The notes below the pieces were generated by a model. That model searched no databases. It worked only from the letters and a program-made list of their open reading frames with translations, and had not been told where the DNA came from. A stretch of DNA of 64,000 nucleotides from Fibrobacterota bacterium (GTDB lineage Bacteria > Fibrobacterota > Fibrobacteria > UBA5070), in assembly GCA_016715065.1 (NCBI GenBank), contig JADKBN010000018.1:1-64000 (forward strand), given 5' to 3'. Positions 8,137 to 18,029 of this stretch are shown here, piece after piece; position 1 is the stretch's first letter; each line of letters opens with the position of its first letter. The translations under genes and the position numbers were made by a program.

Positions 8137-9869
8137 CCATGGACGATTGGAAGGTCCGCTGGGAAAAAGCCTGGCCGCAGGCGCTCTCGCTGTGGAGCCC
8201 ATGGCTTCGGCTTTCGGCTCCGGCCTTCGCCACCACCTCCCAGGAAGCCGAGGCTCTGGGCATGGCGGGGTCGCTGGCTTGTTTTGGAATCGAAGACAAA
8301 TCGGTGAAGATCAACCTTCCCCTTCTGGCCGGCCAGAACCTGCTGGAATGCCCTGTGGAGATCCTCGCCCACGAGATCGGCCACCACGTGTTGGCGCCGG
8401 GAAACCTGCTGGACCACTTCCGGATCCTGGCCACCGTGCGCCAGGCCATTCCCACCCTGGAGGCCCAGGCCCCCTGGGTGGCCAACCTCTGGACGGATCT
8501 TGTCGTGAACGACCGCCTGCAGCGCACCTCGGGGCTGGACTTGGCCGCTCTCTACCGCAAGATGGACCCCTCCTCCGGACAGGTCTGGGCGCTGTATCTG
8601 CGCATCTACGAGCGCTTGTGGGACCTGCCCCGCGGCTCCATCGCCCCCTTGCCCGCAACACTGGACAGCATCGAACTCTTTGAAGCCGACGCCTGGCTGG
8701 GCTCGCGCACCGTGCGGGTCTATCGCGACGATCCGGTGACCGGCGCAGGCCGTTTCGCCTGCTTGCTTCTGGCGTGGCTTGCCCGCGACAAGGAAGAAGC
8801 CAAGGCCCTCTCCGAGCTTTGGCAGGATGCCAAGACCGCGGCCACCGGCGCCCAGGTCCCGGCGGGCATCGCCAACATCGAGCCCCAAAAACCGATCCAT
8901 CCTTCGGAAGATTCCCGGGTGTGCCCCAGCGAAGACTCCGAAGACCCCCCAGGTGCCAAGGCCGCAGACAGCGAAGGTCAGACCCTGGTGCCGTGGGAGA
9001 TCGGCGAACTGCTGCGACTGGGCGGCCTGAAGGTGTCCGACGCCGAGGTGGCGGTGATGTGGTATCGCGAAAAGGCGCTCCAACACCTGGTGCACCCGCC
9101 CTCGCGCAAAATGCCCGCTTCGCCCGACCCGCTGCCGGAGGGGCTGGATCCTTGGGAAATGGGCGATCCGTTGGAACGACTGGACATCTTCCAATCCCTG
9201 TTGCGCTCGCCCCGCTTGGTGCCCGGCATCACCACCGTCGCGCGCCACTGGGGCGAGCAGCCCAGCACGGCGGATCATTTGGAACCCATCGACCTGGACC
9301 TGTACGTGGACAGCTCCGGGTCCATGCCGGATCCTGTCCGGAGCGTGTCGCACCTGGCCCTGGCCGGGGCCATCGTGGCGCTTTCCGCCCTCCGGCGCGG
9401 GGCCCGCGTGCAGGTCACGCTCTGGAGCGGAAAGGGCCAATGCTTGCGCACGCCGGGATTCGTGCGCGAAGAGCGCGACATCCTATCGGTGCTGTGCAGC
9501 CATTTTGGGGGGAGCACCACCTTTCCGTTGCACGCCCTGCGCAAGACCTGGCTGGAAACCCCGCCGCGCCGACGCGCCCACATCCTGCACATTTCCGACG
9601 ACGGCCTGAGCACGCTGTTCGATCCCGACGAGCGCGGAAACTCGGGGCGGGACCTGGCCGCCAAGGCGTTGGAGGCGGCCTGTGGGGGCGGGACCATGGT
9701 CCTGCAACTCAACCAATGGGCTCTGGCCAACGGCAGCACTCGCCAATTTTTGGAAACGGCGCGCGCCCAAGGATGGGCCATCCATCCCATCACCGACTGG
9801 GAGAGCCTGATGGACTTCGCACGCGACTTTTCCCGCGCCCAGGTGCGGGAGGCAAAGGTGAACTCATGA
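8133..9869 (+). CDS. HEXXH putative metallopeptidase fused to VWA domain (operon gene C)
   Basis: About 578 residues. The N-terminal half carries LAHEIGHHVLAP near residue 80, a zinc-metallopeptidase HEXXH motif, and NLWTDLVVND about 35 residues later, the pattern seen in the DUF2201 N-terminal putative peptidase family. A polar linker around residues 250-290 is rich in Pro, Ser and Asp. The C-terminal 200 residues form a VWA domain with complete MIDAS elements: DSSGS, a Thr in GGSTTF and the Asp of HISDDG. The start at 8133 overlaps the previous stop as ATGA; an ATG at 8118 is possible. It probably partners with the MoxR ATPase; whether it cleaves protein is unknown. Confidence 0.8.
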   Translation: MTMDDWKVRWEKAWPQALSLWSPWLRLSAPAFATTSQEAEALGMAGSLACFGIEDKSVKINLPLLAGQNLLECPVEILAHEIGHHVLAPGNLLDHFRILATVRQAIPTLEAQAPWVANLWTDLVVNDRLQRTSGLDLAALYRKMDPSSGQVWALYLRIYERLWDLPRGSIAPLPATLDSIELFEADAWLGSRTVRVYRDDPVTGAGRFACLLLAWLARDKEEAKALSELWQDAKTAATGAQVPAGIANIEPQKPIHPSEDSRVCPSEDSEDPPGAKAADSEGQTLVPWEIGELLRLGGLKVSDAEVAVMWYREKALQHLVHPPSRKMPASPDPLPEGLDPWEMGDPLERLDIFQSLLRSPRLVPGITTVARHWGEQPSTADHLEPIDLDLYVDSSGSMPDPVRSVSHLALAGAIVALSALRRGARVQVTLWSGKGQCLRTPGFVREERDILSVLCSHFGGSTTFPLHALRKTWLETPPRRRAHILHISDDGLSTLFDPDERGNSGRDLAAKALEAACGGGTMVLQLNQWALANGSTRQFLETARAQGWAIHPITDWESLMDFARDFSRAQVREAKVNS

Positions 9870-10411
9870 CACAATCCGTCTTGCTTTCCCGTTGGATCGA
9901 CCACCTCTCGCGCACCGGACCCCAAACCCTGGAGGCGGCCGCCAACAACTCGCTGCTGGGCGCCTTGCTTTGGGATACCTACCACCGCCAGGGGGTTTCG
10001 CTTTCGTTGGACGATCTGGGACGGCTCCTTCCGCTGGAGGGATCCAGGGTGGCCACGGCCATCGCGTGTCGGATTCTGACATTGGCTCCGGTGGGTGTTT
10101 CCCGCACGGGCCTGGACACCTTGATCCAAACCACCCTGCCCCAGCTGGCCCGGTTTTCCAAACCGCAGCAATGGCTCACCGACGAAGACGGGCGCGAAGA
10201 GTTCGTGCGCCTGGTGGTGCGCGACCTCGGGCTTGCCGTGGAAGGCGAATCTCCGCAGGTTTCGGCCGACCGGCTCCAATCGGTGAGCCTTCTGGAACGG
10301 CGGCGTTTGGCAGAAGCTTCGCGCGAAGCCGAGGTCCGCGCCCGTGCGGTCCGCGAAGCGCTGGTCGCCGAGGCCGCCAAAGCCGCCGCCGACAAGTATT
10401 CCCGCGAATGA
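9866..10411 (+). CDS. Unknown protein D of MoxR-VWA operon (181 aa)
   Basis: ATG 9866 overlaps the previous stop (ATGA), with AAGGTGA upstream. The first 130 residues look globular and alpha-helical (SLLGALLWDTYHRQGVSLSL and RILTLAPVGVSRTGL). The last 45 residues are a highly charged Ala/Arg/Glu helix (LLERRRLAEASREAEVRARA) likely to form a coiled coil. No known domain recognised. It is locked between the VWA-peptidase and the adenylate-forming enzyme by 4-bp overlaps on both sides, so it very probably works with them. Confidence 0.75.
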   Translation: MTQSVLLSRWIDHLSRTGPQTLEAAANNSLLGALLWDTYHRQGVSLSLDDLGRLLPLEGSRVATAIACRILTLAPVGVSRTGLDTLIQTTLPQLARFSKPQQWLTDEDGREEFVRLVVRDLGLAVEGESPQVSADRLQSVSLLERRRLAEASREAEVRARAVREALVAEAAKAAADKYSRE

Positions 10412-11760
10412 GTTTGTCCTTCGAACAGCTGTATCCGGGGATCTCTCCAAAGGGACGTGCGTATCTGGCGGGTTTGGCGGAACATCCGCACGCACCGCGC
10501 TTTCGCAACGCCTCCGGGCACCGTCTGCGCTCCCACGAACTCGATGAGGTGCGCACCTTCCACGAGCGGGAACGAGGCTCGCCCTCCTGCTGCGAACCCC
10601 ACCCCGCCTGGCTGGATCCATTCGTGGCGCACCTGCGGGAGCATGTCCCGTTTTTCCGGCATTTCCCGTCTGGAGCGTTCGCGGATCTTCCCACCACTTC
10701 CCGCGCCGACCTGGCCCGCGACATCGCGGCCTTCGTTCCCGACAACCTGCCCACTTCGGAGATCATCCAGTTCGAGACCACCGGCACCACCGGGCATCGC
10801 ATCGTGATCGCCTCCCACCCCAAGGTGACGGCCAACCACCTGGCCTTCCTGAAAAAGGCCTTGGCCCTCCATGGGATCGAGCTCTCCGCCACAGGCGGCC
10901 ACACCGCCGTGGTGCTGGCGGGGTTCCAGGAATCAAGCTTCACGTACACCTCCGTGAATCCGCTGCACGACGAGGCCGGGATCGTGAAACTGAACCTGCA
11001 CCCCAACGACTGGAACGATCCGTCCGACCGCGCCCGGTACCTGGATTGGCTGGCCCCCGAACTGGTGACGGGCGATCCGTTGTCGCTTCCGGAACTTTCC
11101 CACCTAGGGATGACCCACCGACCCAAAGCGGCGATGTCCACCTCCATGATGCTTTCTCCGGCATTGCGCCAGGAATTGTCCAACCGTCTGGGCTGCCCGG
11201 TGGTGGACGTGTACTCCATGAACGAGTCCGGACCCATCGCCGCCAAGGGCCCCGTCGGAGAGGATTTCCACCTGCTCCAGAGCCGTCTGTTGGTGGAACT
11301 GTTGGATCCGCTCGGCAACGAGGTCGCCCCCGGCCAACGCGGCGAGATCACCCTCACCGGCGGCTACAACCCGTACCTGCCGTTGTTTCGCTACCGCACC
11401 GGAGATTGGGCGGCGCGCCACCCCACCGACTCGCGCCGACTGGTGGACCTGGAAGGGCGTTCGCCCGTGCGCTTTCGCGACGGACAGGGCCGTTGGCTCA
11501 ACAACATCGAGGTCAGCCGCTGCCTGGCCGCCTTCGCCCTGCCGCAATTCCAGCTGCACCAGGATTCCCAAGGTACGTTCCACCTGCGACTCCACCCGGC
11601 CGCCCGCGATGCAGACAATATCCGTCAGGCACTGGAGACGCTGTTGGCTTCACCCGTGAACATCGGGGCCCTGGAACCCAAGGACAAAGTGGTGGCCTAC
11701 ACGTCGGATCTGGCCAACCACCCGTCGGTGGCAGGTCCTACTTCACGCCCAGTCGCTTGA
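10408..11760 (+). CDS. PaaK/CapK-like adenylate-forming enzyme (operon gene E)
   Basis: 450 residues from an ATG overlapping the previous stop. Motifs of the ANL (acyl-CoA ligase) superfamily are visible: the P-loop-like FETTGTTGHRI near residue 118, VVDVYSMNESG near 265, and FRYRTGDWA near 328 followed by LEGRSPVRFRDG. The arrangement resembles phenylacetate-CoA ligase and CapK-type proteins, which activate a carboxylate as an acyl-adenylate. The usual catalytic lysine of the C-terminal lid is not obvious. No acyl carrier protein or thioesterase is nearby, so the carboxylate partner may be a small molecule or a protein. Ends with a 23-bp tail overlap with the convergent MBG-repeat gene. Confidence 0.7.
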   Translation: MSLSFEQLYPGISPKGRAYLAGLAEHPHAPRFRNASGHRLRSHELDEVRTFHERERGSPSCCEPHPAWLDPFVAHLREHVPFFRHFPSGAFADLPTTSRADLARDIAAFVPDNLPTSEIIQFETTGTTGHRIVIASHPKVTANHLAFLKKALALHGIELSATGGHTAVVLAGFQESSFTYTSVNPLHDEAGIVKLNLHPNDWNDPSDRARYLDWLAPELVTGDPLSLPELSHLGMTHRPKAAMSTSMMLSPALRQELSNRLGCPVVDVYSMNESGPIAAKGPVGEDFHLLQSRLLVELLDPLGNEVAPGQRGEITLTGGYNPYLPLFRYRTGDWAARHPTDSRRLVDLEGRSPVRFRDGQGRWLNNIEVSRCLAAFALPQFQLHQDSQGTFHLRLHPAARDADNIRQALETLLASPVNIGALEPKDKVVAYTSDLANHPSVAGPTSRPVA

Positions 11761-14700
11761 TGGTCTCCCACTTGCGGCCGTCTTCGGTCACCACTTCCAT
11801 CTTCCACAGGTAGACTCCCGGCTGGACCGCCGACCCCATGGCGCTGCGCAGGTTCCAGGCGACCGGCAATAACTTGCGGCCATCCATGGTGGGCTGGAGG
11901 TTGCGGTAGCGGATCCCGTCGATATCTTCCTGCAACGAGATCACCGCATTGCCCAGGTTGTCGAAGATGGCCACCGATATCCGCGAAGGCGCCGGTAGGA
12001 CCACTTCCACCGCTTGACAGTCGTTGTCACGGCAACCGGTTCCGCCCAGGCTGCCCGCACCGGATCCCCTGGCCATCGAAGCCATGACCCGGTCGACCTT
12101 CACGCCCAGTTCGCTGGAGGGTGGGCGTCGGCCTGGCCGAGAACCCAGGCCGGAAACCTTGGAGATGGTCAGGTCCTGTTCCGCAAAGTCGATGTCGTAG
12201 TTGCTGCCTGCGTTGAGCGTCCCCTTGCGGATGGGGTAGTGCCCCGGTTCTTCGCCAGGATCACGGGACAAGGATCCGCTCCAGGCATCCGAGCCCACAA
12301 GCGGCGTGGCCACGTAGGACAACTCAGGATCGCTGGCGCCCTGGACCTTGCTCTTGGCATGGGCCGCAACGGAAACGCGGCGGGGGGAAATGTTCGCTGC
12401 CAATCCCGAAACCTCGGTCAGGACGTAGTTTCCGGCCTTCGCACCAGTTAAGACGGATCCTGTCACCTCTACCGGTTTGGCGGTTCCTGCGTGCTTGGTC
12501 GCGAAGGTCGCCGAGCCCAGGGTGAGCGACACGTCGTCGCCCTCCACCACGCCGGCCAGATGCGCACCCGTCACGGTGGCCTCGGTGGTGCCGTCGTAGG
12601 TCTTGTTCTGGGCGGATGCCCCCGTGATGTTCAGAGGCTTCTTGGTCACCTTCAACTTCCCGGAGGTCAAGTCGAGCACGTAGTTGGCTCCCGCGCTCAG
12701 CGTGCCCAGCCCGATGACATACTCTCCCACCGAATCGCCAGGCTCCCTGGCGATGGCACCAGTTAACACATCCCCGGAACTCAAAGGATCCGACGCATAC
12801 GACAACAACGGGTCGGACTCTCCGTAGACCTTGCTGGCGGCGAAGGTGGTGACGGAAACCGTCGCCTGCTGGATCTTGGCGCTCAGGCCGGTCACTTCGG
12901 TCAATGTGTAGTTGCCGGCTTGCGCGCCAATCAGGACGGATCCCGTCACCGTCACCGGTTTGGAGGTGCCCGTGTCCTTGGTCGCGAAGGTCGCCGAGCC
13001 CAGGGTGAGCGACACGTCGTCGCCCTCCACCACACCCTGCAACTGCGCACCCGTCACAGTGGCCACTGTGGTGCCGTCGTAGATCTTGTTCTGGGCGGAG
13101 GCCCCCGTGATGGCCAGAGGCTTCTTGGTCACCTTCAACTTCGCCGAGATCAAGTCGAGCACGTAGTTGGCTCCCGCGCTCAGCGTGCCCAGCCCGATGA
13201 CATACTCTCCCACCGAATCGCCAGGCTCCCTGGCGATGGCACCCGTGAACGCGTCCCCAGTGCAAAGTGGCCCCGCCATGTAGGAAAACAAGGGGTCGGC
13301 TTCGCCGTGGATCTTTGTCGCAGGAAAGGCTCTGACCTCAATGCTCATCGGCGAGATGTTCGCGGCCAATCCGGAAACCTCCGTCAGGCTGTAGTTCCCC
13401 ACCTCGTCGCCCGTAAGGACGGATCCCGTCACCGTCACCGGCTTGGCGGTGCCGGTATCCTTGGTCGCGAAGGTCGCCGTTCCCAACACCAGCACCACGT
13501 CGTCGGCATTCACGATGCCGGCCAGCTGCGCGCCCGCCACGGTGGCCTCTGTGCTGCCGTCGTAGATCTTGTTTTCGGCCGAAGCCCCGGTGATGGTCAG
13601 GGGCTTTTTGGCGATGGTCAGGATCCGCGAAGCGGGAGTTGCCGCCAAGCAGGCAGTGCCGCCTGGCTGGCTGGCCGTGATCGTGGCAGTGTCGGCAGCC
13701 AACAGAAAGGCCGTGTCGTTGGAAATGCGCACCGCGGAGGTGTTGGCGCTTTCGTAGGTCACGGGAAGTCCGCAATTGGTGGTCGCCGTCAGCTTGAGGA
13801 ACTCCGTCCCGTAGGTCTGTGGGCCCAATGCGCCGAAGTTGATGGTCTGGGTCGGTCGGGCATCCACCGTGATCCCGGTGGTGGTGGGGGCGGCGAAGGA
13901 GAGCGTCGCGTCGGTGCTGGATGCGTGTTTGATGGTTCCGCCATTGAGAACCAACGTCGTGCCCGTGGCCACTGCGCCGACATCGCCCGAAGCCAACGTG
14001 TAGCGAAACACCAGGACGGCGGTACCGCTGCCCGACACGTACGAGGCTTGCTTGGAAACCCCACCGATGGACAGATTCATGTACGGAGTGCCGCCCGTGG
14101 CGACCACACCCACTGCAGCGGTGAACGTCGCCGTGAAATCCAGATTCTGTCCAGCGAGGTAGGTGCCATTGGCCGGAGGTGCCACGCCGCTGATGGTCGG
14201 GGAAGGTGCATTGGTGGTGAAGGCCACATCCGCTCCATAGCTGGTGCCCGCCGAGTTGGTCGCGAACGCCCGAACATGGTAGGTGGTGCTGGCGGACAAG
14301 CTTGTCATGGCAACGGTGAACGCCATGGTCGACGAGGCGGAACCTTTGTTGATCTTGCTATCGGAGATGGTGGGAGTGCCAGTGGTGTTCCAGCAAATGC
14401 CGTGCGCCGTGGGATTGGAGGATCCCAAACTGGCGATGCTCCCATTGCCAGTCGCACTCGTGGTTGTGATACCGGAAACAGCCTGCGTGGTGACGGTCGC
14501 AGGCGTAGAGAGTATCAGTTGGATATTATCAAAATCAACATAATCTTCGGAAACATTTGATGTCTTCCCGTAAATAGACACTCGCAATTTTGCTGTATTG
14601 GTGTTCAGGCTGGGAACTGTAATCGTGGTCGTCGTCCACGTACAGGCAGAAGAATCAGTGGTGTGGTAATTGAGAGACTGCCCAGACAGGCTGAAAATTC

Positions 14701-14920
14701 CGCTGGTATGCGTGTTCAGTAAATTGCTCGAGGCATCCAGCTCCTCGATCTTGTACTCCGCGGTGGCGCCATACCAGCTAAAGACCTGTCCAGAAAACGA
14801 CAACGCAACCAGGCCTGTTGCGATTTGACTCTGCAATGTCGAGACATCGATTGTTTGGAACAGAGTGGCTTCACGATTGGGCAAACTACTGTAAATCTCC
14901 AATACTTTATGGTGAACCAT
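11738..14920 (-). pseudogene. Large MBG/YDG-repeat secreted protein, 3' part of a transposon-split gene
   Basis: A 1060-codon frame from ATG 14920 with GGAAGGGG upstream, but no signal peptide: the signal-peptide half lies beyond the transposon at 18073-18309. The first ~140 residues finish a jelly-roll type binding domain (ATLFQTIDVSTL, VDFDNIQLIL). A fibronectin-III-like domain and a domain with a PYMNLSIGG-type core follow, then three 161-residue YDG/MBG_2 modules and a FlgD-like C-terminal module ending VQPGVYLWKMEVVTEDGR. Such modules occur in extracellular adhesins and enzymes. It was probably cell-surface or secreted before insertion. The fragment may still be translated but would not be exported. 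Confidence 0.7.
12161..13609 (-). repeat. Three 483-bp tandem modules (YDG + MBG_2)
   Basis: Identical landmarks recur at exact 483-bp spacing: CTTCTTGG-type KK codons at 12638, 13121 and 13604, and GTCGCGAAGG at 12498, 12981 and 13464. Each unit encodes 161 residues starting KKPL.ITGASA.NK.YDG and containing AIAREPGDSVGEYVIGLGTL or a variant. The two right-hand neighbours are nearly identical over long stretches, a sign of recent duplication or gene conversion. Confidence 0.85.
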
Positions 14921-14950
14921 CTGCTGTCCCCTTCCGCGCTTTACCAACCA

Positions 14951-14975
14951 GTTTGTCCCGCGCTATTTTCCCCAG
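14951..14975 (+). repeat. Left terminal inverted repeat
   Basis: GTTTGTCCCGCG followed by a weaker match ending CCCCAG. Pairs with 18030-18054. Confidence 0.75.
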
Positions 14976-15013
14976 CTCTGCTTGTCTGATATCGGCCTGA
15001 CCTGAAGCGACAA

Positions 15014-15043
15014 GGGCCTCGGCGGTTGTTTCCGCCGAGGCCC
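15014..15043. terminator. Strong hairpin at the transposon left end
   Basis: Perfect 12-bp arms GGGCCTCGGCGG and CCGCCGAGGCCC with a 6-base loop, 34 bp beyond the stop of the TniB-like gene. It could terminate transposon transcription, although no T run follows. Confidence 0.5.
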
Positions 15044-15077
15044 CTGCTTCGCCGCATCCTGAATGCTTTGGATCAGC

Positions 15078-15905
15078 TCATACTGGCGACCTCCTGACGA
15101 TGTCGTCGGCGACGATCCTTTCGGCGCGTTCACACGCCAAGTCCATGGCGTTGCCCGCGATGTTCATGATGGCTCTTCTGTTTCCTTTGGAGTCGATGTG
15201 GAGTGTCGTGTACGCTTCCTTGTCGAAGGTTCCCAATTCGGCCCCCGCGGCCTTGAGTCTGTACTGGACGAAGCTTTCGACTTCCTCTTCATCCAGGGGC
15301 GTGGTCCGAAAGCGCATGGCGATCCTGGATCTGACGGCGGCATTGATGTCCAGTTCGAGGATCTTGGTCAGCACCGGATGTCCAGCCAGGACGATGGACG
15401 CGCAAGCGGTTGCGCTCTGGTGGTCGGCGGTGAGAGAGAACAGCTCATGGAGTGCCTCGCGCGGCAGGTTGTGCGCTTCGTCGATGGCAACGACCGTGTA
15501 CGGCGCATCGTTGGATCGTGCCATTGCCTTGTGGAGCCGCTGGATGAGTGGCGTTCGTCCCGCGACGTCCAGACGGATCTTGTCGCAAATCTCACGCAGA
15601 ATCTGTCCTGTCTTCTGTCCTGCCCACGGGATCAGGACCGTACGATAGGTCTTGGCGTCCAGTCGCTCCAGAAGTCGCTTGAGAAGCATGGACTTGCCTG
15701 TTCCGGGCTCTCCAACCAAGGCGAACGACTTTCCCTGTGACAGGAGCGCTTCCATGCGTCGGAGGTTGTCGCCGTCGACCTTGGACATCCACGCATCCTT
15801 GAGTGGAAAGGTGTCCGAGAAGGGAGCGTATCGGCATCGGAAGTGCTCGAGGATTCCGACCGTGTTGGTGCCGTTGGATGCGGCTTTTGGGTTCTGGCTG
15901 TTCAT
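15078..15905 (-). CDS. TniB/ExeA-like AAA ATPase of the transposon
   Basis: 275 residues from ATG 15905, with GGAG 9 bases upstream and its start overlapping the transposase stop (ATGA). Walker A is LVGEPGTGKSMLL (residues about 63-75), Walker B VVAIDEAHNLP near 145, then SIVLAGHPVL and SRIAMRFRTTPL. This is the ATPase helper of transposons that use a Mu-like DDE transposase; it forms filaments on DNA and picks target sites in known relatives. It is the only transposon gene here that reads through without a frameshift. Confidence 0.85.
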   Translation of the reverse strand: MNSQNPKAASNGTNTVGILEHFRCRYAPFSDTFPLKDAWMSKVDGDNLRRMEALLSQGKSFALVGEPGTGKSMLLKRLLERLDAKTYRTVLIPWAGQKTGQILREICDKIRLDVAGRTPLIQRLHKAMARSNDAPYTVVAIDEAHNLPREALHELFSLTADHQSATACASIVLAGHPVLTKILELDINAAVRSRIAMRFRTTPLDEEEVESFVQYRLKAAGAELGTFDKEAYTTLHIDSKGNRRAIMNIAGNAMDLACERAERIVADDIVRRSPV

Positions 15906-17265
15906 GGGCTTTTCTCCTTGTGGGTGTCTTTTTTGGCGTCAGTGTGTGCGTTGCCGCGGATGGGGTTTTTGGCGAAGCGTGTGGCGTTGACGATTCTGTC
16001 GACGGGCCTTGCGACCTTGTGATCTGGTCCGACGAGAATCTGCTCCGGGACCCAGGGCGCATGGAGGATGTTGACGACCTCTCCCGGCAATGCGCCTGGG
16101 ACATCCCATGTGGCACCATCGAGCAGGACGGTTCCATCGCGGCGGACCTTGCGTCGCGCCTCCAGGAGGAATGCCTTCTTGAGAGGATCGGCCACGCCGG
16201 GGAAAGGGCGCAGGAGGCTTGGTGTGGAGAGTCGCCGCTCCAATGGGGTGGCCTGGAGGGTTTCGTGACGAGCGTGGTGGTAGCGGTCGATCCACTCGCG
16301 CAGCTTGAGGTTCCATTCCTTGCGAGAAGCGGCGATAGTGCCGTCCAGAAATTGTCGTCGAAGAGTCCCGAAGAATCGTTCGATCTTGCCGCGCCCCTGT
16401 GGTCTGTAGGCGGGTGTGTGCGGCAAGGTGAATCCGGGAGTCGTGCCGCGATGGTCTGTAGATGGAGCGTCCGGAATGCCGATCCGTTGTCGGTGTAGAA
16501 CCTCTCCGGTATACCGAATCGTGTGATGGCCTCGGACAATCCGTGGACCAGTGCGACGATTCCTTCCGTGGTGTAGAAGTGGGCGTGCACCACAAAGCGT
16601 GTGGCATCGTCGATGATGGCCAGCAGGTAGAGCTTCTGGGAGGCCTTGCGTCCTCGCGCACGGTGGGTCCATGGAGGAAGTCGGCGGTCCACATCTGCCC
16701 GAAGTGGTCATAGGCAAATGCCCTGGCCTCTTCCGTGGTTTGGGTCGCGATCTCGCCCCGCCTCTGAAGTCCACGGGTCCGTACGGCGCGGTAGATGGCC
16801 GATCGCGACGGAGCGCGTCCGTCCCACTCCTTGCGCTGACGCAGCAGGGACAAGAGCCTCAGCGTGGTCAGGGCCGGGAATTCCTCTCGCAGCTTGGTCA
16901 ATGCCTGGATCATCTCTTCGGAAACCTGGGTCTCACCCTTGTCACGACGAGTTCTGTCAGACAATGCCAGTATGCCGCCTTTTCGGTATCGGTAGATCCA
17001 GTGGCGAAGCGTCTCGGCGGGGATGGGGCGCGTGCGTCCGGCCGGATCGATCCACTGCTGGGACGCGGCATTCTGAAGCCTCTGTCGCAGGCTCGCTTCG
17101 GTGGGCGCGGCGTGCAGGAAGGCGCTGATGACGCCGTACCTCCATAACGCGTCGGTCGGGTGGCGCCTTGACTGTGGGGTGCTGTCGCACCTTCGTGTCG
17201 CGCCCGGCGAGCACGTGCGGAATGCGTCCTCGCGGCGGAAGCCGGGGGCGGAGAGAGTCTGTCAT
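15902..17265 (-). pseudogene. TniA-like DDE transposase with three frameshifts
   Basis: Starts at ATG 17265 (MTDSLRPRLPP, with GGAG upstream). The product must be pieced together from three frames: LWRYGVISAFLHAAPTEASL and RHWIYRYRKGGILAL (helix-turn-helix part) through WTADFLHGP, then YLLAIIDDATRFVVHAHFYT and FYTDNGSAF, then PQGRGKIERFFGTLRRQFL and a C-terminal beta-barrel-like part (VLLDGATWDVPG). These are the DDE catalytic core and Mu-transposase C-terminal domain of TniA-like enzymes. Frame changes fall near 17150-17260, about 16650 and about 16435. Either the element has decayed or single-base errors remain in the sequence. Confidence 0.75.
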
Positions 17266-17341
17266 GGTGGATCTCCGGTGTCGATGAAGTCTCGGATGCG
17301 TCTTCCCCGAGGGGATCAAACGATACGGCAGACAAGATCCG

Positions 17342-17900
17342 TCAATCGTGCACGAATCGTGTTGAACGAGGATCTGGAGGTCCGGTAGGCCACCGGCAGG
17401 GGTACAAAGCGCGGGACAATGCATAAACGGCCTCGGTCCAGGGCCAATGTGCGGATAGACGCAGGCAGGTGACGATGCTGTCTGGGTCAGGCAATCCATC
17501 GAGGTGGCCATCGCTGCGGGCGAGGGATACGAGTGTGGAGCCCAGGGAGAGGATCCGGCCCTGAAGACGGGCCAGTACTCCGCACACGAGTCCGGCCCAA
17601 TCGCGGATCCGAGACGCTGGGATGCCGCGCTCGAACAAGCGGGTCACGCACTTCAGTAAAGCCAGCGGAGCCCGACACACGGGAAGGAGGCCCTGGGGTA
17701 AAAACGCCGAAGGTAAGGCTGCATTCGAGGCATCGAGTCCGTGGAATGCGGATCTCGTCGTCGACCCAGTGCGTGCCCTTGCGGGTGTAGCTCCCGTAAG
17801 GTCTAAGGTTCGTGCCGTTGCAGCCGAGGGCACCGTTGTGGAGGTAAGGAGGGATGAAAGCGGATCCGGTGACGGGTATCCACGGGAGCCGACGGAAGTG
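17342..17900 (-). pseudogene. Zinc-ribbon protein of the transposon, frameshifted
   Basis: Upstream of the transposase on the same strand. One frame reads FIPPYLHNGALGCNGTN, LRPYGSYTRKGTHWVDDEI and RTRCLECSLTFGVFTPG, a Cys-containing ribbon-like N-terminus. After a frame change near 17690 it continues LLPVCRAPLALLKCVTRLFE to HWPWTEAVYALSRALYPCRW and stops at 17342. Similar small Cys-rich proteins (DUF6431-like) accompany related transposons. No start codon is evident after the stop near 17900. Function unknown; possibly DNA binding. Confidence 0.5.
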
Positions 17901-18029
17901 CTAAGTTGATGGGTGCCTCTCCGGGTTTGTGGTTGTGTTGGTCGAGGGCACAAAAGTGCTTCAACCGTCACACTCCCGAAGGGGTACCCCGATCCGCGTC
18001 CCGCGATACGTGGTCCGACTACGTCAACA

